A stretch of 64,000 nucleotides of DNA from JACMJL01 sp963791805 (GTDB lineage Bacteria > Bacillota > Clostridia > Clostridiales > Clostridiaceae). This document shows positions 1-8,765 of this stretch, piece by piece (the first letter of the stretch is position 1; each line of letters starts with the position of its first letter). The position numbers and the translations under genes were made by a program. The notes below the pieces were generated by a model. It was given only the letters and a program-made list of their open reading frames with translations, was not told where the DNA came from and did no database searches. The DNA lies in contig CAWBTU010000006.1 of assembly GCA_963791805.1 (NCBI GenBank), positions 1,736,001 to 1,800,000 on the forward strand, in the 5' to 3' direction.

Positions 1-1105
1 TAATGCTTTCTAAATGATTTAACTCTTCAAAAGCCCTAATAGTTAGGTAATAAGATTTATTTATATCCCTATTGATTTCATCAAGCATTTTTTTATAAAA
101 AACCATACGTTGAATAATAATCTTTTCTTTCCCTACTAATGCTTCTTCTTCAAAGTCTGAATAATTTATCTCTTTATGTGACTTGGAGTTCCTTAATCCA
201 TAGTACTTGGAAGCAAAAAGGATATTAAGACGATTATCCTTTGTATTATCAGGATTAACATAAGACAACTTGACTGTTTTATATATTTCATCATTATAAA
301 ACAAATTAGAAATCTCTTCAAATAGCTCTGATATTTTCTTTTTATATAATGTATCCAATTGTAAGCCTAGCGTATCAGAAATTTTAATAAAATCTGAATT
401 TAAAGACATGTATATAATTAGTTTCGCTCTAATAATATCACATATACGAAATTTTATCTTTTTACTATTCATATTAAGGAATTCAGAAACTGGTTCATCA
501 GAAGTAATATGTAAAAGCAATTTAACACTATTCTTTATATACTCAATAAAATCAATGTACTCATCGGAAGATAGTCCTTCTTTTTTATCATTAAGTCTTT
601 CTTTGATCCCTAAGAAATTATATATTAGACGTCGTTTATCAGTTAAAGCTACTACTTCCTGGCTAATAATCTCTTGAGCCACACTATGTATATCTTGTTT
701 AGATATCAATTTATTCAAAAAAGTAATTCTTTTATTCTTATCATCTAGTTCAAAGTCACGTTCAAATTCCAATGGTATGAAATCATCCTTATGACCAATT
801 GCATAGAATATCAACATAAGAGTAATAATTCTCTGTTGCCCGTCAACTATTTGAATCCGATTTTCCTTAACATGCAAAGTAAAAAGTGCAAGTGATTTTT
901 CTTTTACATGCTTGAAATTATATATCAAATCTTTAACTAGCTTCTCAGCATTGCTATTACCAGTATTTCTATGCCACTTATAATTACGTTGGTACATTGG
1001 AATATAAACTTTTCCTTCTAGATCATTCTCTATTATATCAGTTACCAATTTCATTAACTGACCAAATGAAATTGTTTGCCCATTTAACTTTTCATATTTT
1101 TGCAT
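1..1105 (-). CDS. DUF262 (GmrS-type) domain protein, C-terminus beyond window
   Basis: The reading frame opens at ATG 1105 and runs off the left edge after about 368 codons. The N-terminal region has IPMYQRNYKW followed by IVDGQQRIITLMLIF; the DGQQR motif is the signature of the DUF262 (ParB/Srx-like) domain, known in GmrSD-type restriction enzymes and related phage-defence proteins. The start is chosen because AGGATG lies just upstream and upstream frames close at once. It begins 14 bases after the stop of the 745-residue gene, so the two are probably one transcript. In this family DUF262 is linked to NTP-dependent cleavage of modified DNA; whether the GmrD HNH half is present cannot be seen because the 3' part is outside the window. 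Confidence 0.85.
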   Translation of the reverse strand, partial: MQKYEKLNGQTISFGQLMKLVTDIIENDLEGKVYIPMYQRNYKWHRNTGNSNAEKLVKDLIYNFKHVKEKSLALFTLHVKENRIQIVDGQQRIITLMLIFYAIGHKDDFIPLEFERDFELDDKNKRITFLNKLISKQDIHSVAQEIISQEVVALTDKRRLIYNFLGIKERLNDKKEGLSSDEYIDFIEYIKNSVKLLLHITSDEPVSEFLNMNSKKIKFRICDIIRAKLIIYMSLNSDFIKISDTLGLQLDTLYKKKISELFEEISNLFYNDEIYKTVKLSYVNPDNTKDNRLNILFASKYYGLRNSKSHKEINYSDFEEEALVGKEKIIIQRMVFYKKMLDEINRDINKSYYLTIRAFEELNHLESI

Positions 1106-1119
1106 ATTCTTTTTTCATC

Positions 1120-3357
1120 CTATCTTAAATATTTATCCTTTAGATCCCTAATATAAATACTCAAATTACTGCTTGTCGTTCCATAAGTTTCCTTATATTT
1201 ATCAGGTTGATTTGATCTTTCTAGATCAAAATCAATCATACTTAGAATTTCTTTAATTACATGTATCCTATCTTTCTTAACACTAGCTGTAATTATTTTT
1301 TCGGAATCCAAATTGATTTTTATATCTGATTTACAAATATCTTCAATTATAATATCAATATCTTTCGACTTAGATTTCAAATTTTGAAAATAGGCAGTCA
1401 TTAAGATATAAAATTCATCTGATGATAATTTATAGGATTTAATATTACAAGCATTATCACTCCATTTTTGATAAAATATTACCTCACCATCATATACAGA
1501 ACCACACGTTTCCTTAGTTATACCTGTTCCCACAGCATCCATAAATAAAGTATTTAAACTAGCTATATCATCGTCTCTATCTTTTAGAAATTCGCTAAAA
1601 TCAATAGAAAAATCTTTAAAATCAACCCCATCACCATTATTAAGACATCTCTCCTGATATTCCTGCAGAGAAATATTAAGGTTATCATTATCTTTAACAT
1701 AATTAATTGGAGCATTTTGATAAATACAAATATTATACTTAACGTTTTCATCATAAGAATAATCATTAAAGTATTTCATCATACATCTTCCAAAGTATTT
1801 ACTTGTCGAATAGAAACTTAATGGATTGCCTTCTATATGAGCTTTACATTTTTTCAATATACTTTCAAAACATTTTGGATCTGAACTTGGATGCCATTTT
1901 CCCCCTTCGCTTCTATCATAGCAATGGAACAATGTCATATTTTGTCTCTTCCAATAAATATTATAATAATATCCTACTCCCTCAAATTTAAGTTCACTAT
2001 ATTTATCATTAAAAATATAATGGTTAAGTGTATCATTAAAAGTTTTCTCATTATATTCTTTCATCAATTCCAATGCTAACATACTATATCTCATGTAGTA
2101 TATATAAGCTTGTAATTGGAATGCATAAACGTTAATTTGCTGCGTACTGCTTGTAAAATCAAATAGTCTTTTATCTAGTTTAGACTTAGCACATACATAT
2201 TCTTTTATTGCCTTTGCAGCATTAAAAAAATCACTAGATTTTGACTTGTAATCTATCGACATTATCATATATAGATTTTCAAAAAACATATATGTATCTT
2301 TTGAAATACACAGTTCAAACAATGTATGCACTTTATTCCACTCTAACATAATCTTATCAAAATTCTTCTTCGAAGCCTTAATATCTTCCCCCCCTTCAAC
2401 TTCCAAAGTAATAGGCGTATTACGAACTTTTTTTAAGCATATAGTTTTAATTATCTGTAAGCCTTCATCACAAACTTCAAAAATCTTACCATGTCTATTA
2501 GTCGCTGGATCATAATTTGATAAATGAATCAACTGAAGTAAGTCCTTATTCTTATCTATGAATCTATCAATATATTTACTCAGGTTTTCATCTATTTCTA
2601 GCAATTTATGATTTGCCAATATGTGACAAACATCTAGCACTGTTCCAAATTTTTGCTTGTTCACATCATTAGTTAATACTTCAGACGAAACCATTTTCTT
2701 ATCATCTTTCTCTTTACTATTAGCTAAAATTTTATTACAAATCTCTGCCATTTTTACATTTTCAAATTCGTACCCAAAATTTTTAGAATTATCAAAATCT
2801 GAATCTATTTTTTCTACTTTAAATGGAGTAATATTTTCATATGTAATAACAATATTTTTATATTTGCCAACTGCATTTACCAGTGTCTCTAATTGAGTAT
2901 TATCAATTATCCTATTTGTATCATTATTATCTTTAAAAAAACATGAATTTTCAAAGCTAAATGAACATTGAAATTCTGTACAATCTTTAATACACCCTAT
3001 AACACATCCAGTATGAACAATCACTAATACATTTATTTTAAATTCTTGACCACATTCATTGGCAAATTGGCATATGTTATCAAATAATTCTCTTTCCTCT
3101 TTATCTGCAATTATTTCACATAGTGACATCGCATTAGTCGAATACTCCTTATTTTCATCACATATAGTTTTATACCTGGAACTTGGACAATGAATTGCTC
3201 TAATTACTGCATGTTGTTTATATAAAATAGAATTTATCTCATGCACTTTATCTTTTAATAAAGCTACGTCAGCTCTATCTATAAATAGCTCAATTTCTTT
3301 ATATGTTTCTGTTATCTCCTTTAATTGGTTTATATTTGCTTTTTTTATAAATCTCAT
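1120..3357 (-). CDS. Unknown 745-residue protein, operon partner of DUF262 protein
   Basis: I do not recognise this family. It is a soluble-looking protein with no signal peptide or membrane segment. The N-terminal 60 residues are helical and charged; residues about 110-140 are cysteine-rich (VIVHTGCVIGCIKDCTEFQC, then SCFF), and a further Cys/His-rich stretch near the middle (LFHCYDRSEGGKWHP) could bind metal. The C-terminal 80 residues are Lys/Asp-rich. No P-loop, nuclease or methylase motif is evident. The start lacks a strong Shine-Dalgarno, so an internal start is possible. The DUF262 gene follows after 14 bases in the same direction, which suggests co-expression; a role as sensor or partner in defence is inference from context only. 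Confidence 0.75.
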   Translation of the reverse strand: MRFIKKANINQLKEITETYKEIELFIDRADVALLKDKVHEINSILYKQHAVIRAIHCPSSRYKTICDENKEYSTNAMSLCEIIADKEERELFDNICQFANECGQEFKINVLVIVHTGCVIGCIKDCTEFQCSFSFENSCFFKDNNDTNRIIDNTQLETLVNAVGKYKNIVITYENITPFKVEKIDSDFDNSKNFGYEFENVKMAEICNKILANSKEKDDKKMVSSEVLTNDVNKQKFGTVLDVCHILANHKLLEIDENLSKYIDRFIDKNKDLLQLIHLSNYDPATNRHGKIFEVCDEGLQIIKTICLKKVRNTPITLEVEGGEDIKASKKNFDKIMLEWNKVHTLFELCISKDTYMFFENLYMIMSIDYKSKSSDFFNAAKAIKEYVCAKSKLDKRLFDFTSSTQQINVYAFQLQAYIYYMRYSMLALELMKEYNEKTFNDTLNHYIFNDKYSELKFEGVGYYYNIYWKRQNMTLFHCYDRSEGGKWHPSSDPKCFESILKKCKAHIEGNPLSFYSTSKYFGRCMMKYFNDYSYDENVKYNICIYQNAPINYVKDNDNLNISLQEYQERCLNNGDGVDFKDFSIDFSEFLKDRDDDIASLNTLFMDAVGTGITKETCGSVYDGEVIFYQKWSDNACNIKSYKLSSDEFYILMTAYFQNLKSKSKDIDIIIEDICKSDIKINLDSEKIITASVKKDRIHVIKEILSMIDFDLERSNQPDKYKETYGTTSSNLSIYIRDLKDKYLR

Positions 3358-3423
3358 TGTGATTTACAGTTGAAGTAATTACTATAATTGTCGTATTTAT
3401 ATAACTACTTCATACTATCCTTT

Positions 3424-3600
3424 CTATTTATTTCTCATCAAGTTTTCTCTTTTAGTAGTAGAATTAAAATTTACTGCCAATATATAAATTAGTTTCTCAA
3501 GCATATCTTCATCAGCATGCTTAGGAACATGATTAAAAAGTTTGAGTGAAATATCATTACTGCGATAGTAATATAAAAATTTAATAAAGTATAAGTAAAA
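3424..3600 (-). pseudogene. C-terminal gene remnant, unknown family
   Basis: In the 530-base gap between the 745-residue gene and ptuB, one minus frame stays open for about 58 codons without a start codon or ribosome binding site, ending at a TAG. It contains NDISLKLFNHVPKHADED followed by a hydrophobic helix-like stretch (MLEKLIYILAVNF), which looks like coding sequence rather than random AT-rich DNA. It is most likely the 3' end of a deleted gene. The rest of the gap (3601-3885) shows nothing I can name. Confidence 0.35.
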
Positions 3601-3885
3601 ACTTCTTTACTAAAAGCTATAACTAGCACACTAAAATTTTGAAATCATTTAATATATATTTATAATTAAGAGATTATTCTGGAATTTCGCTAGCCACCTT
3701 TAGTATGTAAATCGATTTTTTTAATAATCTAGTCCTCAACTAATAACTCTATATTTCAACTACCCATTATTAGCCTAATAAGAACATATGAACTAACTCC
3801 TTACAAGAAGAAACCTCGTCACCTTCTCTATGATAATAAGGAACTAATTAATGTATAAAACCACAAATAAAATTTGTATCAGAAG

Positions 3886-4542
3886 TTATATGTCGATCCC
3901 AATACTTGTGAGATATTCCTTTATCATGAATGAATACTCCTTATCAGCGGTTACTTCCTTCTTGAGTTCATTTTCTAACACCTCTTTGATATTTTGATTT
4001 TCTTCGCAACCCCATTTGTCTGCTAATGATTTAACTGATTTAAGCCTTTCTAGCCTTCTCTCAAAGAGTCCACTTCGATTTAATTCTAAAATTGTACTAG
4101 TTACATAACCTTTTCTATCACCAGGTTTGTTAAATATTATAGGACCCGCTGATATAAGGTGGTCTTCTGGATTGTCTTGGTAAGGATTTATTAATGGATC
4201 ATCTGGATTAAAATAAGTCTTTTTTCGTGGTCGATTGCACTCTTCACATGCTAACGTTAAGTTTGTCCATTCTACATATAAATCAGGTCTTGCATCTTTA
4301 TTCTTTGGAAGAATATGTTCAATATCACCTGGACAAACATGTGATACTTTACTTTCACAATAAGCACATTTATTGTAAGTTTCCTTAACAATTTGTTCTT
4401 TTATAGATCGCTCACGATATTTATATTTCAAATCATCTGGAACTTTTTGGCCGTTACTTACTAATTGAACATATTGACTTGTCCAAATTTGTTTATTATC
4501 TTTAAGAATTTGAGGTTCACTAAGTTTAGTTAAATGAATCAT
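3886..4542 (-). CDS. ptuB: HNH endonuclease, PtuB-like (Septu)
   Basis: 218 residues. Residues about 55-110 carry an HNH nuclease core: CAYCE, then GDIEHILPK, then LACEECNRPRK; the two CxxC pairs are the zinc knuckle and the H of EHILPK is the catalytic-side His. This arrangement matches the HNH nuclease found with retron Ec78 and Septu systems (TIGR02646-like). It starts in an ATGA overlap with the stop of the ATPase gene, with GGGAG upstream, so the two are translationally coupled. In known Septu systems PtuA and PtuB form a complex that degrades nucleic acid during phage infection. No retron RNA or reverse transcriptase is beside it, so Septu rather than retron is preferred. Confidence 0.85.
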   Translation of the reverse strand: MIHLTKLSEPQILKDNKQIWTSQYVQLVSNGQKVPDDLKYKYRERSIKEQIVKETYNKCAYCESKVSHVCPGDIEHILPKNKDARPDLYVEWTNLTLACEECNRPRKKTYFNPDDPLINPYQDNPEDHLISAGPIIFNKPGDRKGYVTSTILELNRSGLFERRLERLKSVKSLADKWGCEENQNIKEVLENELKKEVTADKEYSFMIKEYLTSIGIDI

Positions 4543-5801
4543 TTGTTTGACTCCCTTTCTACTACTTTTACAATAGTTTCAGGTATTAGCTTATCTAAAC
4601 CGATTCCAGCCATTTCTTCACGTAATAAGCTAAAGTTTTGTTCGCTAATATCCATGTTTGCGAATCTTTCAATAATACAAGTTAACTTATTTTCAACCCA
4701 TGTTGGAATTGTAGATGGTATCCCTAATACTTCTCTTAATATATCATTAGAGGACCCCGCTTTATTTATTGAATCAAGATTAATACTCTCTACTTTATTT
4801 TTGTCGTTATATTTTAAAACATATACATTTGAGTCTGGAACAGAACTAACCATAAATGGGTTATGCGTTGCTACAACAAATTGAACATTTGGAAAAGCTT
4901 TTAATAAATTAGGTAATAATGTTCTTTGCATTTCAGGGTGAAGATGATTTTCCGGTTCATCAATAGTTACTATAAAACTTTTATTAGGTTCATCAAACAT
5001 AAATATTTGCCATGCTAAATCGATTATTGCAGCAATCCCTCCAGAAACAGCGTCGATAGCGAAGTTTCCTGATTCTGTTGCTAATACCACTTCAGGTACT
5101 TCAATTAAGATTTTTTTAAAACCAATTTTCGGTGGTAGCATAATACTTAATATATTTTCAAAATCTTGAAACATTTTTATGGCATTTTTATCAGGTACAA
5201 CTGCGTTATTCCCATAACCAAAAGTAGCAAGTGCAATAAGGGTCTCTTTTATTATCGCGGTTGGTGTTCTATCGATATCATAATAGGTATCTAAAAATTT
5301 GTTTCTAGTTACATTACTATATTTATTGTATATCTGCTCTCTTGATAATATTGTTGTTGGAATAGTAGTTACATTTTTATAATTAAATATTGAACGATGT
5401 GATGGAATGTAAAGACCCCTAATCGGAATCAAATTACGTAAAATTGCATTATAAGTGATTGATACATTATTAGGAATTAAAATTTCACAAATACTATCAC
5501 TATTTTTGTAAGTTATGTTACCAATAACTGTATTATCTCCGTATATATTTTGTTCGGAGGATTTTTCCCTCAGGAATAAATTTTTAAACAAACCTGTCAA
5601 ATAATTTAAACCACCTTTTTCTTTATCACGTTCAGGGGTACTAACAAAACCTACATTCCAGCCATAATGCTGATTTAAAAGATTTAGTATTGTTGTCTTT
5701 CCTGCACCATTAGATCCAGTCAAAATAGTAAGATTGGGATGGAAATCCATATCAATTTTTTCAAACTGTCTCCATTTTTCTATTTTTATATTCTTAAACA
5801 T
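4539..5801 (-). CDS. ptuA: AAA ATPase, PtuA-like (Septu)
   Basis: 420 residues with an ABC/SMC-like ATPase fold. Walker A GSNGAGKTT is at residues about 29-37 after an N-terminal FKNIKIEKWRQFEKI; a signature-like SGGIAAIIDLAW precedes Walker B VTIDEPENHLHP and the switch region ATHNPFMVSSV. The start has GGAGGTTAAAC before ATG. It overlaps ptuB by four bases, the canonical Septu order. The family senses infection and drives the HNH partner; here both proteins look full-length and intact, unlike several neighbouring defence genes. The 430 bases upstream (5802-6232) contain no gene, only the terminator of the next operon. Confidence 0.85.
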   Translation of the reverse strand: MFKNIKIEKWRQFEKIDMDFHPNLTILTGSNGAGKTTILNLLNQHYGWNVGFVSTPERDKEKGGLNYLTGLFKNLFLREKSSEQNIYGDNTVIGNITYKNSDSICEILIPNNVSITYNAILRNLIPIRGLYIPSHRSIFNYKNVTTIPTTILSREQIYNKYSNVTRNKFLDTYYDIDRTPTAIIKETLIALATFGYGNNAVVPDKNAIKMFQDFENILSIMLPPKIGFKKILIEVPEVVLATESGNFAIDAVSGGIAAIIDLAWQIFMFDEPNKSFIVTIDEPENHLHPEMQRTLLPNLLKAFPNVQFVVATHNPFMVSSVPDSNVYVLKYNDKNKVESINLDSINKAGSSNDILREVLGIPSTIPTWVENKLTCIIERFANMDISEQNFSLLREEMAGIGLDKLIPETIVKVVERESNK

Positions 5802-6093
5802 GTTTAACCTCCATTATTAAATTAGGTATTTCTCCATTATTACTTCTATTAGTCTATAAGTTATTGATTCCAACTTCTAATTATATACATTAATCAAATT
5901 TAATCATTTTCGAAATTAGAACATCTCACCAATACATAATTCAACAAAAACCTCTTTTATCCTTCAAAATTTGTATAAAAAGTAAAAATACCCAATATAC
6001 CCTTCTATAGCTACTCTATCTATTCTTTAATTTCACAAAACAACAACAAGGTAGTTTTAATCCCTACTTCTAAAATCTAAAATTTATTTTCAA

Positions 6094-6126
6094 GCAAAAA
6101 AATAACACCAGCTTCAAACCGGTGTA
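6094..6126 (-). terminator. Rho-independent terminator of the DUF3267 operon
   Basis: Read on the minus strand, ACACCGG and CTGGTGT pair around a TTTGAAG loop and are followed by TATTTTTTT. It lies about 105 bases after the DUF3267 stop codon. Confidence 0.7.
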
Positions 6127-6232
6127 AATGTATCTATATTTAATAGGGGGATCCTATAAATTAATACTATACCTTTTGTATGTCAGTGAAAAGACCAATA
6201 TAATAATAAAATGTAACCTTAACCTGCAACAA

Positions 6233-6745
6233 TTATTGAACTACATCAAACCCATAACTCCTATCAATAATCTTGCTTTTATAACTAAATCTGCACAAAA
6301 ATAATGCCATATAAATATCTCCTGAAGCACCTAGAAGGTTAAGCAAAAACACCAATTCTCCTAGCCATACTGGAAGTAACATAGATAAAATTGATATTAT
6401 GATTAATGGAGATATTAAAACTAACAGAAACTTATTCCTAGGTATTTCAATTTCTGATACCTCCATAGTATATGCATATATACCTTTAAATCCAAACCTT
6501 ACTTTGCCCCCAAATACTTTATAAGCAGCTCCATGAATTCTTTCATGAACTATTGAAATAGGTACCATTAATAATATTGTTAGTATGTAAAAATTAACTA
6601 TTAGATTTTTTGTTGGATAAAAAATAATGTTTTGTGCAAATAACTCAGAGCAAAGAGCATCAATAAAAGAATTCATTAGAACCGTCAAAATTATAGAAAT
6701 TAAAAAACAAATTACGTGGCTCTTCCAGGTCAATTTAAAAGACAT
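6233..6745 (-). CDS. DUF3267 membrane protein (putative zincin peptidase)
   Basis: 170 residues from the chosen start MSFKLTWKS, which has AGAGGTG six bases upstream; an in-frame ATG ten codons earlier has no ribosome binding site. About four hydrophobic segments are visible. Between them, residues around 70 read SIVHERIHGAAYKVFGGKV; HERIH fits the HExxH zinc-protease motif and the sequence matches the DUF3267 family. The substrate is unknown. It is the last gene of a group with the DUF3006 and MBL-fold genes, about 50 bases downstream, and ends before a clear terminator. Confidence 0.8.
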   Translation of the reverse strand: MSFKLTWKSHVICFLISIILTVLMNSFIDALCSELFAQNIIFYPTKNLIVNFYILTILLMVPISIVHERIHGAAYKVFGGKVRFGFKGIYAYTMEVSEIEIPRNKFLLVLISPLIIISILSMLLPVWLGELVFLLNLLGASGDIYMALFLCRFSYKSKIIDRSYGFDVVQ

Positions 6746-6798
6746 GTATATCACCTCTAATTGAAGTATATACATGCCTTAGTTATTTTATTCCATTC

Positions 6799-7011
6799 TT
6801 AATTCCATAAATCCTTTGTCATTTCTTCTATCTGTTTTTTCCTAATTTCAGTTTCTACGGTATCTATAATTATGTTATTATCATTAATTATTAGTACGTC
6901 ACCTTCTTTAGCTGTTTTTGGGATACTATTTTTTTCAATATCCATCATTGTCTGGTCTTCCTTTTCACATACAGCATAATTGCCTTCAAATCTATCAATA
7001 ATTACTTTCAT
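6799..7011 (-). CDS. DUF3006 family small protein
   Basis: 70 residues beginning MKVIIDRFEGNYAVCE, the typical start of DUF3006 proteins. GAGGAG precedes this ATG; the earlier in-frame ATG overlaps the upstream gene and has no signal. It is acidic and contains the family's GDVLIINDNNI segment. DUF3006 genes are commonly found directly after ComEC/Rec2-like MBL-fold genes, exactly as here, so a functional link to that hydrolase is likely although its biochemistry is not known. Confidence 0.85.
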   Translation of the reverse strand: MKVIIDRFEGNYAVCEKEDQTMMDIEKNSIPKTAKEGDVLIINDNNIIIDTVETEIRKKQIEEMTKDLWN

Positions 7012-7025
7012 AATATTTTCTCCTC

Positions 7026-8321
7026 TCATTGTGGTGGATTACATTTACTACATGGCGTTAATCCTTTTGATTTTGCATCACTTAAACTTATTGGAATTTT
7101 ACTTTTACTTAAAGATGAACATCCATCTAGATGATATTTACTTCCAGTATTAGTAGTGTATACTGTTACACTTTGATTTTCACTTGGTGCAGCTGTAGTG
7201 ATTATAGGCGCTTTACTAGGAGCTGGTGTATTTGTGGTACTTGATGTTGAAGTGCTAGAACTTCCGGTACCATTATATTTATAACTTCCTGCATTGGTAT
7301 TAAATTTTATGTTAGTACCATCACTTGTAGCAACAATTGTACCATTTTCATCCGTTCTATAAACTGGAATGTTTTTAGCCTGTAATCTTGTCATTACTTC
7401 TTGATGGGGATGTCCGTAATCATTTCCTTTACCAACACTAATAACTGCGTACTTTGGATTTACTTTATCTAAAAATGCTTGAGAAGTTGAAGTATGACTT
7501 CCATGATGTCCAACCTTTAAAACGTCTGCTGATAAATCAAAACCTTTGTTTATCATATCCTGTTCACTGGAATCCTGAGCATCACCTGTAAATAGAAATT
7601 TATTATTACCAAACACTACTTTAATTACTATAGAATAAGTATTCAAATCATCATTTTTAGAATTAATTGGACCGAGTATTGTACAGTTAGCTTCTCCAAC
7701 TTTAAAAGTTTCACCTACTGTTGGTTCTGATATTTGCATACCTTTATTCTTAATAGCCGTTATAACATCTTGAAAGGTTTTAGTTGTACTTGTAGCCTTA
7801 GGCATATAGATTTTCCCTATTTGAAAGTTATTTATTACATAATCTAACCCACCTATATGATCCTCATGAGGATGGGTGCCCACTACAAAATCAAGCTTTG
7901 TTATTCCTTGGCTACTTATATAACTTTTAACTGTTTCTGAGTCTCCATTATTTCCAGCATCTATAAGCATAGAACTTGAACCTTGTTGAATCAGTATGCT
8001 GTCTGCCTGCCCTACATCTATATAGCTTACTTTTAGTTGTCCACTTACGCCAGATGCTTGGGTAGTATCTGCTTCTTTAACTTTTGATTCCTCTGTATTC
8101 TTTGATGATTTAGTCTGCTCAGTATTTTTTTTACTCCCTACTTTCTTATCACTAGTAGAAGAATTACCTGCACAAGCTGTACCTAAAACCATTATAAATA
8201 CAATTATCATAGCTGACATAGCTCTTGCAATAGAACGCTTTTTAAAATTTACCCTCTTTTGAATCAAATGTATACCTAATAAAATAGCACTTATAATTAA
8301 TATCAACCCTATTAAAACCAT
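7026..8321 (-). CDS. MBL-fold hydrolase, ComEC/Rec2-like, exported
   Basis: 431 residues. The first 55 residues hold two hydrophobic stretches, the second ending VMVLGTACAG, so the protein is membrane-anchored or possibly a lipoprotein; the lipobox is not canonical. A Ser/Thr/Lys-rich linker follows. From residue about 95 the MBL domain starts with LKVSYIDVGQADSILI; the metal motif THPHEDHIGG is near residue 150, and FTGDAQDSSEQD and KVGHHGSHTS follow. A Thr/Ser/Pro-rich linker leads to a C-terminal module YHLDGCSSLSKSKIP...CSKCNPP, an Ada-like metal-binding tail common in secreted clostridial proteins. A nuclease role, as in free-standing ComEC catalytic domains, is plausible. Confidence 0.85.
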   Translation of the reverse strand: MVLIGLILIISAILLGIHLIQKRVNFKKRSIARAMSAMIIVFIMVLGTACAGNSSTSDKKVGSKKNTEQTKSSKNTEESKVKEADTTQASGVSGQLKVSYIDVGQADSILIQQGSSSMLIDAGNNGDSETVKSYISSQGITKLDFVVGTHPHEDHIGGLDYVINNFQIGKIYMPKATSTTKTFQDVITAIKNKGMQISEPTVGETFKVGEANCTILGPINSKNDDLNTYSIVIKVVFGNNKFLFTGDAQDSSEQDMINKGFDLSADVLKVGHHGSHTSTSQAFLDKVNPKYAVISVGKGNDYGHPHQEVMTRLQAKNIPVYRTDENGTIVATSDGTNIKFNTNAGSYKYNGTGSSSTSTSSTTNTPAPSKAPIITTAAPSENQSVTVYTTNTGSKYHLDGCSSLSKSKIPISLSDAKSKGLTPCSKCNPPQ

Positions 8322-8523
8322 TCTTAATTCCTCTTTTCAATCCTAATTTATAGCGATTATATGATATTTTATTAATTAAATATTAGATTTATACTGTTAA
8401 TAATGAATCTTTGTACAAGCTTATCACTAAATCAATTTTATAGCATTAATGAAAAAATTAAAACCCTCAAATAAATTCACTAAAGTAAAGTAAATCCTTA
8501 GTCATAAGCTAGTCCAAATTCAC

Positions 8524-8740
8524 TTAAAGAAATGGGTTTCTCCGCCCCAAACCAGGAAGTAAGTCTTTGCCTGTATAGGTTTGATTTAACCATATTTGAG
8601 CTGCTTGTACCGTTGGATCTCCATGAAATTCTGGAACTCCTGTACCAGTACCATCATCAGCAAATGCTGTGAATGAACCCAAAAATGAAAACAAAAACGA
8701 AAAATATAGCAATTTTCTTGCTAAACTTCTCTCTAAACAT
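8524..8740 (-). pseudogene. Remnant of exported glycoside-hydrolase-like (DUF1906-type) gene
   Basis: An ATG at 8740 with GGAG upstream starts a signal-peptide-like MFREKFSKKIAIFF, but that frame closes in the hydrophobic core. One base off, the frame continues as LGSFTAFADDGTGTGVPEFH and GDPTVQAAQIWLNQTYTG, a signal cleavage site followed by the start of a peptidoglycan-binding/DUF1906-like glycoside hydrolase. The frame then ends in an unrelated tail (LLPGLGRRNPFL). So the gene has a frameshift in a T-rich run of the signal peptide and has lost nearly all of its catalytic part. The family assignment rests on recall of similar N-termini. Confidence 0.5.
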
Positions 8741-8765
8741 ACTCTAGCTCCGTATTTTAAAATTT

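Noticed and set aside
408..677. Plus-strand frame of 89 codons opposite the DUF262 gene
   Set aside because: It is antisense to a well-supported coding region and has no Shine-Dalgarno.
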